Source of the DNA: Phycisphaerales bacterium
GTDB lineage: Bacteria; Planctomycetota; Phycisphaerae; Sedimentisphaerales; Anaerobacaceae
Length of the DNA: 13,179 nt
Direction of reading: 5' to 3'
Assembly: GCA_003533825.1 (NCBI GenBank)
Contig: DQCG01000702.1
Coordinates: 1,973 to 15,151, forward strand
Part shown: positions 7,396 to 13,144 of the stretch, piece by piece
Position numbering within the stretch: the first letter of the stretch is position 1
Layout of the letters: each line of letters begins with the position of its first letter
Notes under the pieces: model-generated
What the model saw: the letters and a program-made list of their open reading frames with translations, nothing else
What the model was told of the DNA's origin: nothing
Database searches by the model: none
Position numbers and translations under genes: made by a program

Positions 7396-8172
7396 ATGGA
7401 TAGCTCTGCCACAGGTAATCAAATCAGTATTATGCCATGTTTGGATATGCAGAACGGCCGGGTAGTTAAGGGGGTTCATTTCGTAGATATTCGCGATGCC
7501 GGCGATCCGGTGCAGTGCGCGAAGGCCTATTGTTCGGCCGGAGCGGATGAACTTGCCCTGCTGGACATAACCGCAACCGTCGAAAATCGCCCGACCATGC
7601 TCGAAGTGGTGAAAAATGTCGCCACCGCCGCGACGGTCCCGTTCACCGTAGGCGGGGGCATTCGCGACGTTGCCTCGGCGGCCGAAGTAATCGGCGCCGG
7701 TGCCGACAAAGTATCCACGAGCAGTGCCGCTTTTCGAAAGCCCGAGATCATTAAGGAAATGATTGCCGAATTAGGTGCCGATAAGGTTACGGTCGCCATC
7801 GACGTGGATCAGAACGATTCATTGCCCTCCGGCTACGAAGTCTATATCGACGGGGGCAGGACCGCCACCGGCGCCGACGCCATAGAGTGGGCGAAGAAAG
7901 TCGACGGCTACGGCGTGCCCGTCATCCTGCCGACCAGCAAGGCCGGGGACGGAGCTAAAACAGGATACGACCTTCCGGTTATCAAGGCGATGGCAGATGC
8001 CTGTTCGGCCACGATTGTAGCTTCGGGAGGAGCGGGCAAGCTGGAACATTTCTACGAGGCCGTCGAGGCCGGAGCGAGCGTTCTGCTTGCCGCCTCGGTT
8101 TTCCATTTCCATACTATCGATATACCCGAACTGAAAGACTACCTACGCAGCCGGGGCTTAAATATGAAGTGA
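7396..8172 (+). CDS. hisF: Imidazole glycerol phosphate synthase cyclase subunit HisF (divergent)
   Basis: This is a 258-residue (beta/alpha)8 barrel of normal HisF length. HisF cyclises PRFAR with ammonia from HisH to give imidazole glycerol phosphate and AICAR in histidine biosynthesis. Visible hallmarks are PCLDMQNGRVVKG with D17 (D11 in Thermotoga HisF) and K25 (K19), VGGGIR (phosphate binding), VAIDVD with D136 (D130), ASGGAG and LAASVFHF. The loop usually reading LLTSxDxDGTK is here LPTSKAGDGAK; T180 and D185 (T171, D176) are kept. Two of the four ammonia-gate residues are changed: R5 to S11 and E167 to V176, while E52 and K105 are retained. It stands alone with its own promoter; no hisH or other his gene is in the window. 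It is very likely a true HisF-fold cyclase; whether it is the main histidine enzyme or a specialised paralogue cannot be told here. Confidence 0.87.
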   Translation: MDSSATGNQISIMPCLDMQNGRVVKGVHFVDIRDAGDPVQCAKAYCSAGADELALLDITATVENRPTMLEVVKNVATAATVPFTVGGGIRDVASAAEVIGAGADKVSTSSAAFRKPEIIKEMIAELGADKVTVAIDVDQNDSLPSGYEVYIDGGRTATGADAIEWAKKVDGYGVPVILPTSKAGDGAKTGYDLPVIKAMADACSATIVASGGAGKLEHFYEAVEAGASVLLAASVFHFHTIDIPELKDYLRSRGLNMK

Positions 8173-8230
8173 AAAAGGCATTTTCGACTATAGAATTTGC
8201 CGCAGAGATAAAGGGGATGCGGAGAGGGAC

Positions 8231-8259
8231 CCCATTTTGCAAAAAGATCGCAAAATGGG
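8231..8259. repeat. Perfect 10-bp hairpin downstream of hisF
   Basis: CCCATTTTGC (8231-8240) and GCAAAATGGG (8250-8259) pair perfectly around a 9-base loop, 58 bases after the hisF stop. No T-run follows on either strand, so it is not a standard intrinsic terminator. It might stabilise the 3' end of the hisF transcript or be an end of the adjacent mobile-element remnant. Confidence 0.55.
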
Positions 8260-8280
8260 AATCCAAGTTAAAAATACCCG

Positions 8281-8516
8281 CACGTTCTTTTTCTTGGCAT
8301 AGCAGAACGACCAGATTTCATCAACTTGCATCCGTTTGCATAGCAAATTGACCATGACTTTATTGTGATGTAGCTCGCAGAATTGGACTATATCTCGCAA
8401 GAATTTGGCAACCGTATTTTTGCTGCACTGGTCATGCGGACTGTAGAGCGGATGGAATTAACCTCAACAAGTGACGCTAAGATTTGAACACGCTTTTGTA
8501 TGGTCAGCTTATTCAT
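8281..8516 (-). pseudogene. Transposase remnant (IS1-like family), frameshifted and truncated
   Basis: Read on the minus strand from the ATG at 8516, the first frame gives MNKLTIQKRVQIL and NSIRSTVRMTSAAK. This is the N-terminal helix-turn-helix region of a widespread IS1-like transposase family. After the A-run at 8421-8417 the homology continues in another frame (NTVAKFLRDIVQFCELHHN, then MQVDEIWSFCYAKKKNV). One missing A would explain the shift; a -1 slip of the lysyl tRNA on the A-run would also restore frame. Homology stops at about 8281, soon after the VDEIWSF motif, so most of the catalytic domain is missing. The element cannot move by itself. No terminal inverted repeats or target duplication were found. 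The remnant and the hairpin beside it fill the gap of about 395 bases between hisF and the proteinase gene. Confidence 0.8.
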
Positions 8517-8567
8517 ACTGACCATTTGCTTGGGCGATCAAGTTATGTCAAGAGGTTCTTTAGAAAA

Positions 8568-9476
8568 TTATTTTCTTTTAGGGACAACGTTTTTCACCAA
8601 TGCTATCCCCAGATGATTTTCTATTATTTTATAAGCAAGAGCATTTTGAAATACATGCATATAACAATGATGTACAGTTAGAACTAAATCTTGGAATCGG
8701 TCATCTTTTTCAAGCGATAAGACGTTAAGGCCAATTTTTCTACACTCATCTATATGAATATGTCTGTCGTGGGCCTTATTACCAGAATAATCACTAAGCT
8801 CTTTGACAGCTTTTTTAGCACGTTTCGCAGAATTTGGCTTACCGTCGAACATTACAGACTTTAGCTGATTTTCGACAAATTCCTTTGACCATTGAATTGC
8901 ATTTTCGCATTGGCTTAAAAAGGTTGGGCGATATTGCCCAATTATAGATTGCCATAACGGGATTTTTGAAGGATCTTTCTTAATTTCTCGGCAAGCACGC
9001 CTAAACTCTTGTATAACACCTTCTGCTGGAACATCCCTTAATTGAGGGTCTATCGGCCCCAAACAAGAATGGGTTGCCATTACTATTTCTTTACATGAAC
9101 AAGCCATCATCGTGCCAGCAGACATCGCAATTTGTGGGACAATAGCACGAATGTCTTTGCGAAATATGCGCCTTAGATAATCTACAATTGACTCTGTAGC
9201 AGCAAGATTACCTCCTGGGGTATGTAGCACTAAATCCAGTCCCTTAGTTTTATCAAGACGATGAATGGCTGACATAAAACCATTTTTATCTTCGTCATTA
9301 ATACTGGATTGAACTATATTGGGCTTGCTTAAAAAACCTGAATAGTATGCTATTATGTTTCTGCCTGTGTGTTTATGGAGTTGAGTAAGGTACTTACGAC
9401 GAACTAAATCAAGAGCTTTAACAGCCTTAATATTATACTCTTGCAACTCCTTTTGCACGTCATTCCAGTTTGGCAT
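8568..9476 (-). CDS. SDH-family Clp-fold serine proteinase
   Basis: This is a 302-residue soluble protein with no signal peptide or membrane segment. The Clp/crotonase-fold core is clear: LVLHTPGGNLAATESIVDYL at about 82-101 (oxyanion-loop region) and AMSAGTMMA, with S119 as the likely nucleophile, followed by LGPIDPQL at 139-146. A C-terminal HIHIDECRKIGLNV segment (239-252) is the usual tail motif of this family (Pfam SDH_protease, related to SppA and ClpP). Family members are cytoplasmic or membrane-associated peptidases of uncertain substrate. The ATG shares one base with the stop of the 60-residue gene (TAATG), and AAAGG lies 9 bases before it, so the two are probably translationally coupled. 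It is AT-richer than the CotH, hisF and dehydrogenase genes, which suggests acquisition. Family assignment is firm; the substrate is unknown. Confidence 0.85.
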   Translation of the reverse strand: MPNWNDVQKELQEYNIKAVKALDLVRRKYLTQLHKHTGRNIIAYYSGFLSKPNIVQSSINDEDKNGFMSAIHRLDKTKGLDLVLHTPGGNLAATESIVDYLRRIFRKDIRAIVPQIAMSAGTMMACSCKEIVMATHSCLGPIDPQLRDVPAEGVIQEFRRACREIKKDPSKIPLWQSIIGQYRPTFLSQCENAIQWSKEFVENQLKSVMFDGKPNSAKRAKKAVKELSDYSGNKAHDRHIHIDECRKIGLNVLSLEKDDRFQDLVLTVHHCYMHVFQNALAYKIIENHLGIALVKNVVPKRK

Positions 9477-9658
9477 TAACGATTACCTTTATATATAAGC
9501 AAATCATCAGAAATTCCATATGTTGTAAAGCTATCTACATACTTCAATGGTGATGGTTGTAAAAGTGATACGTTTTCATCATTTTCATCTATTTCTTCGG
9601 GAACAAAATGCCTGTTATATAAATCTTCTAATTTTTTTGTTTCTGGATTCTGTTTCAT
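9476..9658 (-). CDS. 60-residue acidic protein coupled to the proteinase
   Basis: The start at ATG 9658 is chosen because GAGG lies 8 bases before it. A longer reading from a TTG at 9682 would add eight residues but has no site of its own. The protein is charged, with an acidic middle (EEIDENDEN at about 21-29), and has no cysteine or membrane segment. Its stop overlaps the start of the proteinase gene by one base. I do not recognise a family. The tight coupling suggests an equimolar partner, such as an adaptor, inhibitor or substrate of the proteinase; this is inference only. Confidence 0.7.
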   Translation of the reverse strand: MKQNPETKKLEDLYNRHFVPEEIDENDENVSLLQPSPLKYVDSFTTYGISDDLLIYKGNR

Positions 9659-9684
9659 GGCAAACACCTCGCTTTCAAACAACT

Positions 9685-9890
9685 TTAGTCATTATTCTGC
9701 CACCTTGCCTGAGCAGCAACTTTGGCAATTTCCTTGCGCCTTTTGGCAGATAACTTCCTTGCTCGTGCCTTACCACCTTTGAGACCGACGAGTCGTCCCA
9801 ACATTACAGCAGCTGGATTTTACCATCTTCTGTGGCTTTTTGCCATAGTACTTCTTTTGTAGCATCATCTACGATAGATTTGGCATACAT
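9685..9890 (-). pseudogene. Small basic GGLKGG-type protein gene with a frameshift
   Basis: From the ATG at 9890 the first frame reads MYAKSIVDDATKE, then WQKATEDGK, and stops at TAA 9806-9804. The second frame continues as PAAVMLGRLVGLKGGKAR, then LSAKRRKEIAKVAAQARW, ending at TAA 9687-9685. Together these match a common small hypothetical-protein family (pattern AKxIVDxATGE...AAVxLGRxGGLKGGKARAxxLSxxxRxEIAxxAAxARW). A single missing A in the AAAA run at 9821-9818 would explain the break. The first-frame stop and an in-frame ATG of the second part overlap as TAATG, so the 39-residue basic C-terminal piece (9804-9685) could still be made by reinitiation. It lies 26 bases before the 60-residue gene, in the same orientation, and so is probably the original first gene of the proteinase cassette. 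The function of the family is unknown to me. Confidence 0.72.
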
Positions 9891-9892
9891 AG

Positions 9893-9921
9893 AGTATACT
9901 TCGGTAAATAACCGTTGTCAA
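9893..9921 (-). promoter_or_regulatory. Promoter of the proteinase cassette
   Basis: On the minus strand there is TTGACA (9921-9916), a 17-base spacer and TATACT (9898-9893). The match to a housekeeping promoter is very good. The predicted start (about 9886) lies just inside the frameshifted small gene, so either transcription starts unusually close to the -10, giving a leaderless message, or the small gene is no longer translated from its old start. Confidence 0.65.
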
Positions 9922-10130
9922 GTTAAAAAATTCGCTTTTTCGCCTATCTTTACTTATCAAAGAGCCAAAATCGAGCAGAAAAGTGGCTATTTTTTCACAA
10001 ACTGATCCACGACCTGATCTTTGAATTTATGTACGTTCCTGCAATGTAGGCATATGGCCAAAAAACACCTTTCTTTTCGTCCGATTTTCTGGTAGAATGT
10101 CAAATTCTTGTAAAGTAGTGTGTAGATAGG
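9922..10130. other. Intergenic stretch between divergent genes; no gene seen
   Basis: This AT-rich spacer lies between the proteinase cassette promoter and the FKBP leader. A weak plus-strand -10 (TAGAAT, 10093-10098), with a poor -35 at 17 bases, is the only candidate promoter for the FKBP gene. Open frames across here are antisense extensions without a ribosome binding site or recognisable motif. Confidence 0.4.
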
Positions 10131-10164
10131 GTCGTAGGTAGATTTGAAATACGACATTTTTTTT
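10131..10164 (+). terminator. Terminator-like hairpin in the leader of the FKBP gene
   Basis: GTCGTA (10131-10136) pairs with TACGAC (10150-10155) around a 13-base loop and is followed by eight Ts (10157-10164). The T-run ends 9 bases before AGGAG and 20 bases before the GTG start. It could end transcripts from upstream or act as an attenuator. The 6-bp stem is weak. Confidence 0.4.
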
Positions 10165-10184
10165 AATCTGAAAAGGAGATAATA

Positions 10185-10994
10185 GTGAAAACGAGAAGCT
10201 ACATTGTGATGATGGCGTTGGTTTGTTTGACTGTAATGTCGGTTTATGCAGCACAGGAAGGCGCCAAAGAGGATGTTCAAGAACCGCAAGCTACAGTTGT
10301 TGCCGCTGCCCCGAAAGCGGAGACACTGAAGACGGAAGTGGAAAAAGTCAGCTACATAATAGGGACCCAAATTGCCGGGAATTTCAAGAGTCAGGACATA
10401 GAGGTGAATCTCGATTCGCTGATGATGGGACTGAAAGATGCTTTTGAAGGCAATAAATTGGTGCTTAGCCAGGCTGAAATGAAGCAGGTTTATACGGCCT
10501 GGCAGCAGAAAATGAGGGCGAAAATGGCCGCCAAGCAGGCAAAAGAGGCTGCTGCAAACCTTGCCGCAGGCACTGCATATCTTGAAGCGAACAAGGCGAA
10601 GGAAGGCGTGAAGGTCCTGCCGAGCGGTCTGCAATATAAAGTCGTCACCGAAGGTACGGGAAATACTCCCACCGCGGACGATAAAGTCAAGACCCACTAC
10701 CGCGGCACTCTGATTGACGGCACGGAATTCGACAGCTCTTATAAACGTAATCAGCCCGCCGAGTTCGGTGTCACAAAAGTCATAAAAGGCTGGACGGAAG
10801 CCCTCCAGCTTATGAAAGTAGGCGGCAAGTGGGAGCTTTATATACCCGCCAATCTCGCTTATGGGCAGCGCGGAAGGCCGAGCATTCCGGCCAATTCCAC
10901 GCTGATCTTCGAGATCGAGCTGCTCGAAATTGTTAAGGCTGATCCGGCCGCGAATAAGGCCAGGGCGTCGCAGCCGAGTATACAAGTTAAGTAA
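10185..10994 (+). CDS. Exported FKBP-type peptidyl-prolyl isomerase
   Basis: This is a 269-residue protein starting at GTG 10185, with AGGAG 6 bases upstream. A signal peptide (1-22, MKTRSYIVMMALVCLTVMSVYA, cleaved before AQEG) indicates export; C14 is not in a lipobox context. A low-complexity linker follows, then an FKBP N-terminal dimerisation-type region (about 48-135: EVEKVSYIIGTQIAGNFK, then charged helices) as in Mip/FkpA/FklB. The FKBP catalytic domain spans about 143-250, with HYRGTLIDGTEFDSS (Y172, D183), KVIKGWTEAL (V199, I200, W203) and PANLAYG (Y226). These are the usual substrate-pocket residues, so activity is expected. The role is folding of exported proteins at proline bonds, probably in the periplasm. 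It is monocistronic, with a terminator 16 bases downstream. Confidence 0.92.
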   Translation: MKTRSYIVMMALVCLTVMSVYAAQEGAKEDVQEPQATVVAAAPKAETLKTEVEKVSYIIGTQIAGNFKSQDIEVNLDSLMMGLKDAFEGNKLVLSQAEMKQVYTAWQQKMRAKMAAKQAKEAAANLAAGTAYLEANKAKEGVKVLPSGLQYKVVTEGTGNTPTADDKVKTHYRGTLIDGTEFDSSYKRNQPAEFGVTKVIKGWTEALQLMKVGGKWELYIPANLAYGQRGRPSIPANSTLIFEIELLEIVKADPAANKARASQPSIQVK

Positions 10995-11010
10995 GCAACT
11001 TTTATAGATA

Positions 11011-11069
11011 GTCGGCGGTTAGTGATAAGGCATTTGTAATATTCTCTAACCGCCGGCTTATGTTTTTTT
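11011..11069 (+). terminator. Rho-independent terminator of the FKBP gene
   Basis: GTCGGCGGTTAG (11011-11022) pairs with CTAACCGCCGGC (11046-11057), 12 pairs including one G-T wobble, around a 23-base loop. A run of seven Ts follows at 11063-11069. It lies between the convergent FKBP and Gfo/Idh/MocA genes; no matching T-run exists for the minus-strand transcript. Confidence 0.8.
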
Positions 11070-11090
11070 GCTCATCCTGACAGATCCCAC

Positions 11091-12521
11091 CTAAGGTGTC
11101 CCCAAGGGAGGCACAATGTACGGCTCACGATAAAAGCCGCGGACTAAATGATTGGCCGGCTCGCTGTCCTTGAAACGCTCGTTTTCCCGGTCGATTAGGA
11201 GCCATGGCCCAAGCGTAACCGTCCTGTCGTTAACACCGATTTCGTGAGCCGCGAGGTGATCCAACATTCGGTCGAGCATCTGGCCAAAAAGCGGCACATC
11301 CCGGACCTGGCTCAGCATCTCTCTCTTGGTGGCCTTCTCGCCGAGCCGGTACGAAATGTTGCCGGTATGGCAGACGGCGGTCGAGAGGTGGCCTTCGAGC
11401 ACCTCGGCATTAAGATTTTCACGCCGGCCGCTGCGAACCGCTTCGATGAAGTTAACGAAATGGTCGCCGCGGCCACTGAACGTCTTGATTTGTTTTCCTT
11501 CGTTATCCAAGGCGATGCCGCGATAAAGACTTACCGATCCGCCCTCGCAATTGACGATTACTCCCACGCGCTCGCCACGGAAATTAGGCATTTCCTTCGA
11601 ATCCTTCGCCTTGAATAAATTATGGACCTCGTAAAGTATCGGTGCCGTCGGAAAATCGTAATAGATAATCTGCGTATTGGGGACATCGCATGCATCGTTG
11701 AATACGAACCGGCCACCGATGCTCATCACCCGGCGTGGCAGCATCTTCTCGCCCAGGCACCAGCGGGCTACGTCCACCTCGTGCACGCCCTGATTGCAGG
11801 ACTCGCCGTCGCCGGTGTTGAAATCGAAGCTGCAGTCGTACTGGAGCCGGTCGCGATAGATCGGCACTTTTTTCGCCGGGCCGCACCAGAGATCATAATC
11901 GACCGTATCGGGAATCGGCAGCGGCGTGTCGCGCTTGCCGCACGATACACGCGGCTTGTTGGCAAAGGTGGTGATATACTTGATTTTGCCGAGATGGCCT
12001 TCTCGGATCCATTTAATGGCCTGGATGATTAAATTCTCCGAGCGGTGCTGCGTGCCGCACTGCACTATACGGCCGTACTTTCGAGCGGCGTTGACCATCT
12101 GCCGGCCTTCCCATATATAATGGGAGAGTGGCTTCTCGACGTAGACGTGCTTTCCCGCCTGGCACGCCCAGATTGTGCTGAGTCCGTGCCAGTAGTTCTG
12201 CGTGGCGTTGCCGATTACATCGATATCCTTACGGTCGAACATCTGACGCATATCGACGTATTGCTCGACGCCGTGGTTGAACTTTGACTTGATTGTCCCG
12301 GCCGCCTTGCCCATACGCTCCCGGTCCGGATCGCTTACGGCTACAACAATCACGTCCTTCTGGTTCTCGAAGGATGGTACATGGGCTCCGATACCCCGGC
12401 CGCCAAGACCGACCACCCCGACGCGGATGCGCTCATTCGCTCCTCGCACTCGTGAAAACGGTAAAGCCGCTCCGGCGATAATTGCACCCTTCATAAAATC
12501 ACGACGCGTAATATCTTTCAT
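11091..12521 (-). CDS. Tat-exported Gfo/Idh/MocA-family oxidoreductase
   Basis: This is a 476-residue protein. The N-terminus TRRDFMKGAIIAGAALPF is a twin-arginine signal, so export of a folded, cofactor-loaded enzyme is predicted. The Rossmann domain starts at about 31 (RIRVGVVGLGGRGIG, dinucleotide loop), the family EKP motif is at 129-131, and the C-terminal substrate domain contains DYDLWCGPA (208-216) and NQGVHEVDVARWCLG (243-257; H247 is the usual catalytic-site histidine). Such proteins are NAD(P)-dependent sugar or polyol oxidoreductases, and Tat-exported forms are greatly expanded in planctomycetes; the sugar is unknown. The ATG has AGGGAG 7 bases upstream, lying within the end of the preceding gene, and the preceding stop is only 3 bases away, so translation is probably coupled. 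Confidence 0.92.
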   Translation of the reverse strand: MKDITRRDFMKGAIIAGAALPFSRVRGANERIRVGVVGLGGRGIGAHVPSFENQKDVIVVAVSDPDRERMGKAAGTIKSKFNHGVEQYVDMRQMFDRKDIDVIGNATQNYWHGLSTIWACQAGKHVYVEKPLSHYIWEGRQMVNAARKYGRIVQCGTQHRSENLIIQAIKWIREGHLGKIKYITTFANKPRVSCGKRDTPLPIPDTVDYDLWCGPAKKVPIYRDRLQYDCSFDFNTGDGESCNQGVHEVDVARWCLGEKMLPRRVMSIGGRFVFNDACDVPNTQIIYYDFPTAPILYEVHNLFKAKDSKEMPNFRGERVGVIVNCEGGSVSLYRGIALDNEGKQIKTFSGRGDHFVNFIEAVRSGRRENLNAEVLEGHLSTAVCHTGNISYRLGEKATKREMLSQVRDVPLFGQMLDRMLDHLAAHEIGVNDRTVTLGPWLLIDRENERFKDSEPANHLVRGFYREPYIVPPLGTP

Positions 12522-12524
12522 AAT

Positions 12525-12935
12525 CTATCTCCCTTCCAGAGAATCCAGGAGCGTGTGATTGACGGCATGAAGTTTCTCGGTGATTTCGGCCAGCTCGTCC
12601 ACGGTTTCGGCCGATTCGATAGACTCCAGAATCCTGTTCAATTCGACAGCTCCATTGATTTTATCAAGTGCATTGTTTTGCATTGTCACTAATACGTGTT
12701 TTACTCTTGCTGCCAGCCGCCGGCGGAAGAACTCAACTTGTCCCGGCTTTATAGCACCAGCCTTGAAGGCCGGCTCGAACTCGTGAAAGGCGGTACATGC
12801 CTTCTGTATATACAGCAGGACCATCCCCTTAGCCGGGTTGCCCTCCGAAAGAATCCTTGCCCATTGAAACTCCTCGTTGCGCCAGTGTTCGTTGGCTATG
12901 GTTGTTTTGTATTCGACCTTGTCTTTCGAATTCAT
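12525..12935 (-). CDS. Unknown 136-residue helical protein in the dehydrogenase operon
   Basis: I do not recognise a family. The protein is rich in charged and amphipathic helices (for example EFFRRRLAARVKHVLVTM at about 69-86, and a C-terminal segment with ELAEITEKLHAVNHTLLDSL). It has one cysteine and no signal peptide or membrane segment. The ATG at 12935 has AGGA 7 bases upstream. It is the first gene of an operon whose second gene begins 3 bases after its stop, with that gene's ribosome binding site inside its last codons. A cytoplasmic helper for expression or assembly of the exported dehydrogenase is possible but speculative. Confidence 0.75.
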   Translation of the reverse strand: MNSKDKVEYKTTIANEHWRNEEFQWARILSEGNPAKGMVLLYIQKACTAFHEFEPAFKAGAIKPGQVEFFRRRLAARVKHVLVTMQNNALDKINGAVELNRILESIESAETVDELAEITEKLHAVNHTLLDSLEGR

Positions 12936-13006
12936 GATTACATCCTGCTATTAACAGATATTCTCCGACATTATAATGCCCATTCCTAACTGCTATCTGG
13001 TATTAC

Positions 13007-13034
13007 ATTATGATGAGTAAAGGTATGTTGTCAA
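13007..13034 (-). promoter_or_regulatory. Promoter of the 136-residue/dehydrogenase operon
   Basis: On the minus strand there is TTGACA (13034-13029), a 16-base spacer and CATAAT (13012-13007), giving a leader of about 65 bases. A second TATAAT (12975-12970) lies nearer the gene but has no good -35. Confidence 0.55.
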
Positions 13035-13056
13035 TAATCAATGAATGGATTATAAT
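13028..13056 (+). promoter_or_regulatory. Divergent promoter toward the right edge
   Basis: TTGTCA (13028-13033), a 17-base spacer and TATAAT (13051-13056) point to the right. The -35 shares six bases with the -35 of the opposing promoter. The -10 sits in the perfect palindrome GGATTATAATCC (13047-13058). Confidence 0.5.
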
Positions 13057-13059
13057 CCT

Positions 13060-13108
13060 GTGTCGCGGGCATCTTGCCCGCGATTCGAGGGCGGGACGCC
13101 CTCGACAC
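13060..13108. repeat. REP-like double hairpin, possible three-way junction
   Basis: There are two GC-rich perfect 8-bp hairpins with 3-base loops: CGCGGGCA-tct-TGCCCGCG (13064-13082) and CGAGGGCG-gga-CGCCCTCG (13086-13104), three bases apart. The flanks GTGTC (13060-13064) and GACAC (13104-13108) can also pair, closing both into a cloverleaf-like junction. The GC-rich block stands in an AT-rich spacer. It resembles dispersed palindromic REP elements, but only one copy is in this window. Confidence 0.7.
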
Positions 13109-13144
13109 GTTACTAATTTATGATTAGATTAAAGGGATAGAAAA

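Noticed and set aside
8169..8351. 60-codon plus-strand frame overlapping the hisF stop
   Set aside because: It runs across the hairpin and antisense to the transposase remnant, and the product has no recognisable pattern.
9987..10985. 332-codon open frame on the minus strand opposite the FKBP gene
   Set aside because: It is antisense to a clear FKBP with signal peptide and catalytic motifs, has no ribosome binding site and no domain, and is biased in the way antisense frames are. Its end contains a CLHC motif, but a single pair of cysteines is not enough.
11622..12032. 136-codon plus-strand frame opposite the Gfo/Idh/MocA gene
   Set aside because: It is antisense to a gene with clear family motifs, with no start signal or domain of its own.
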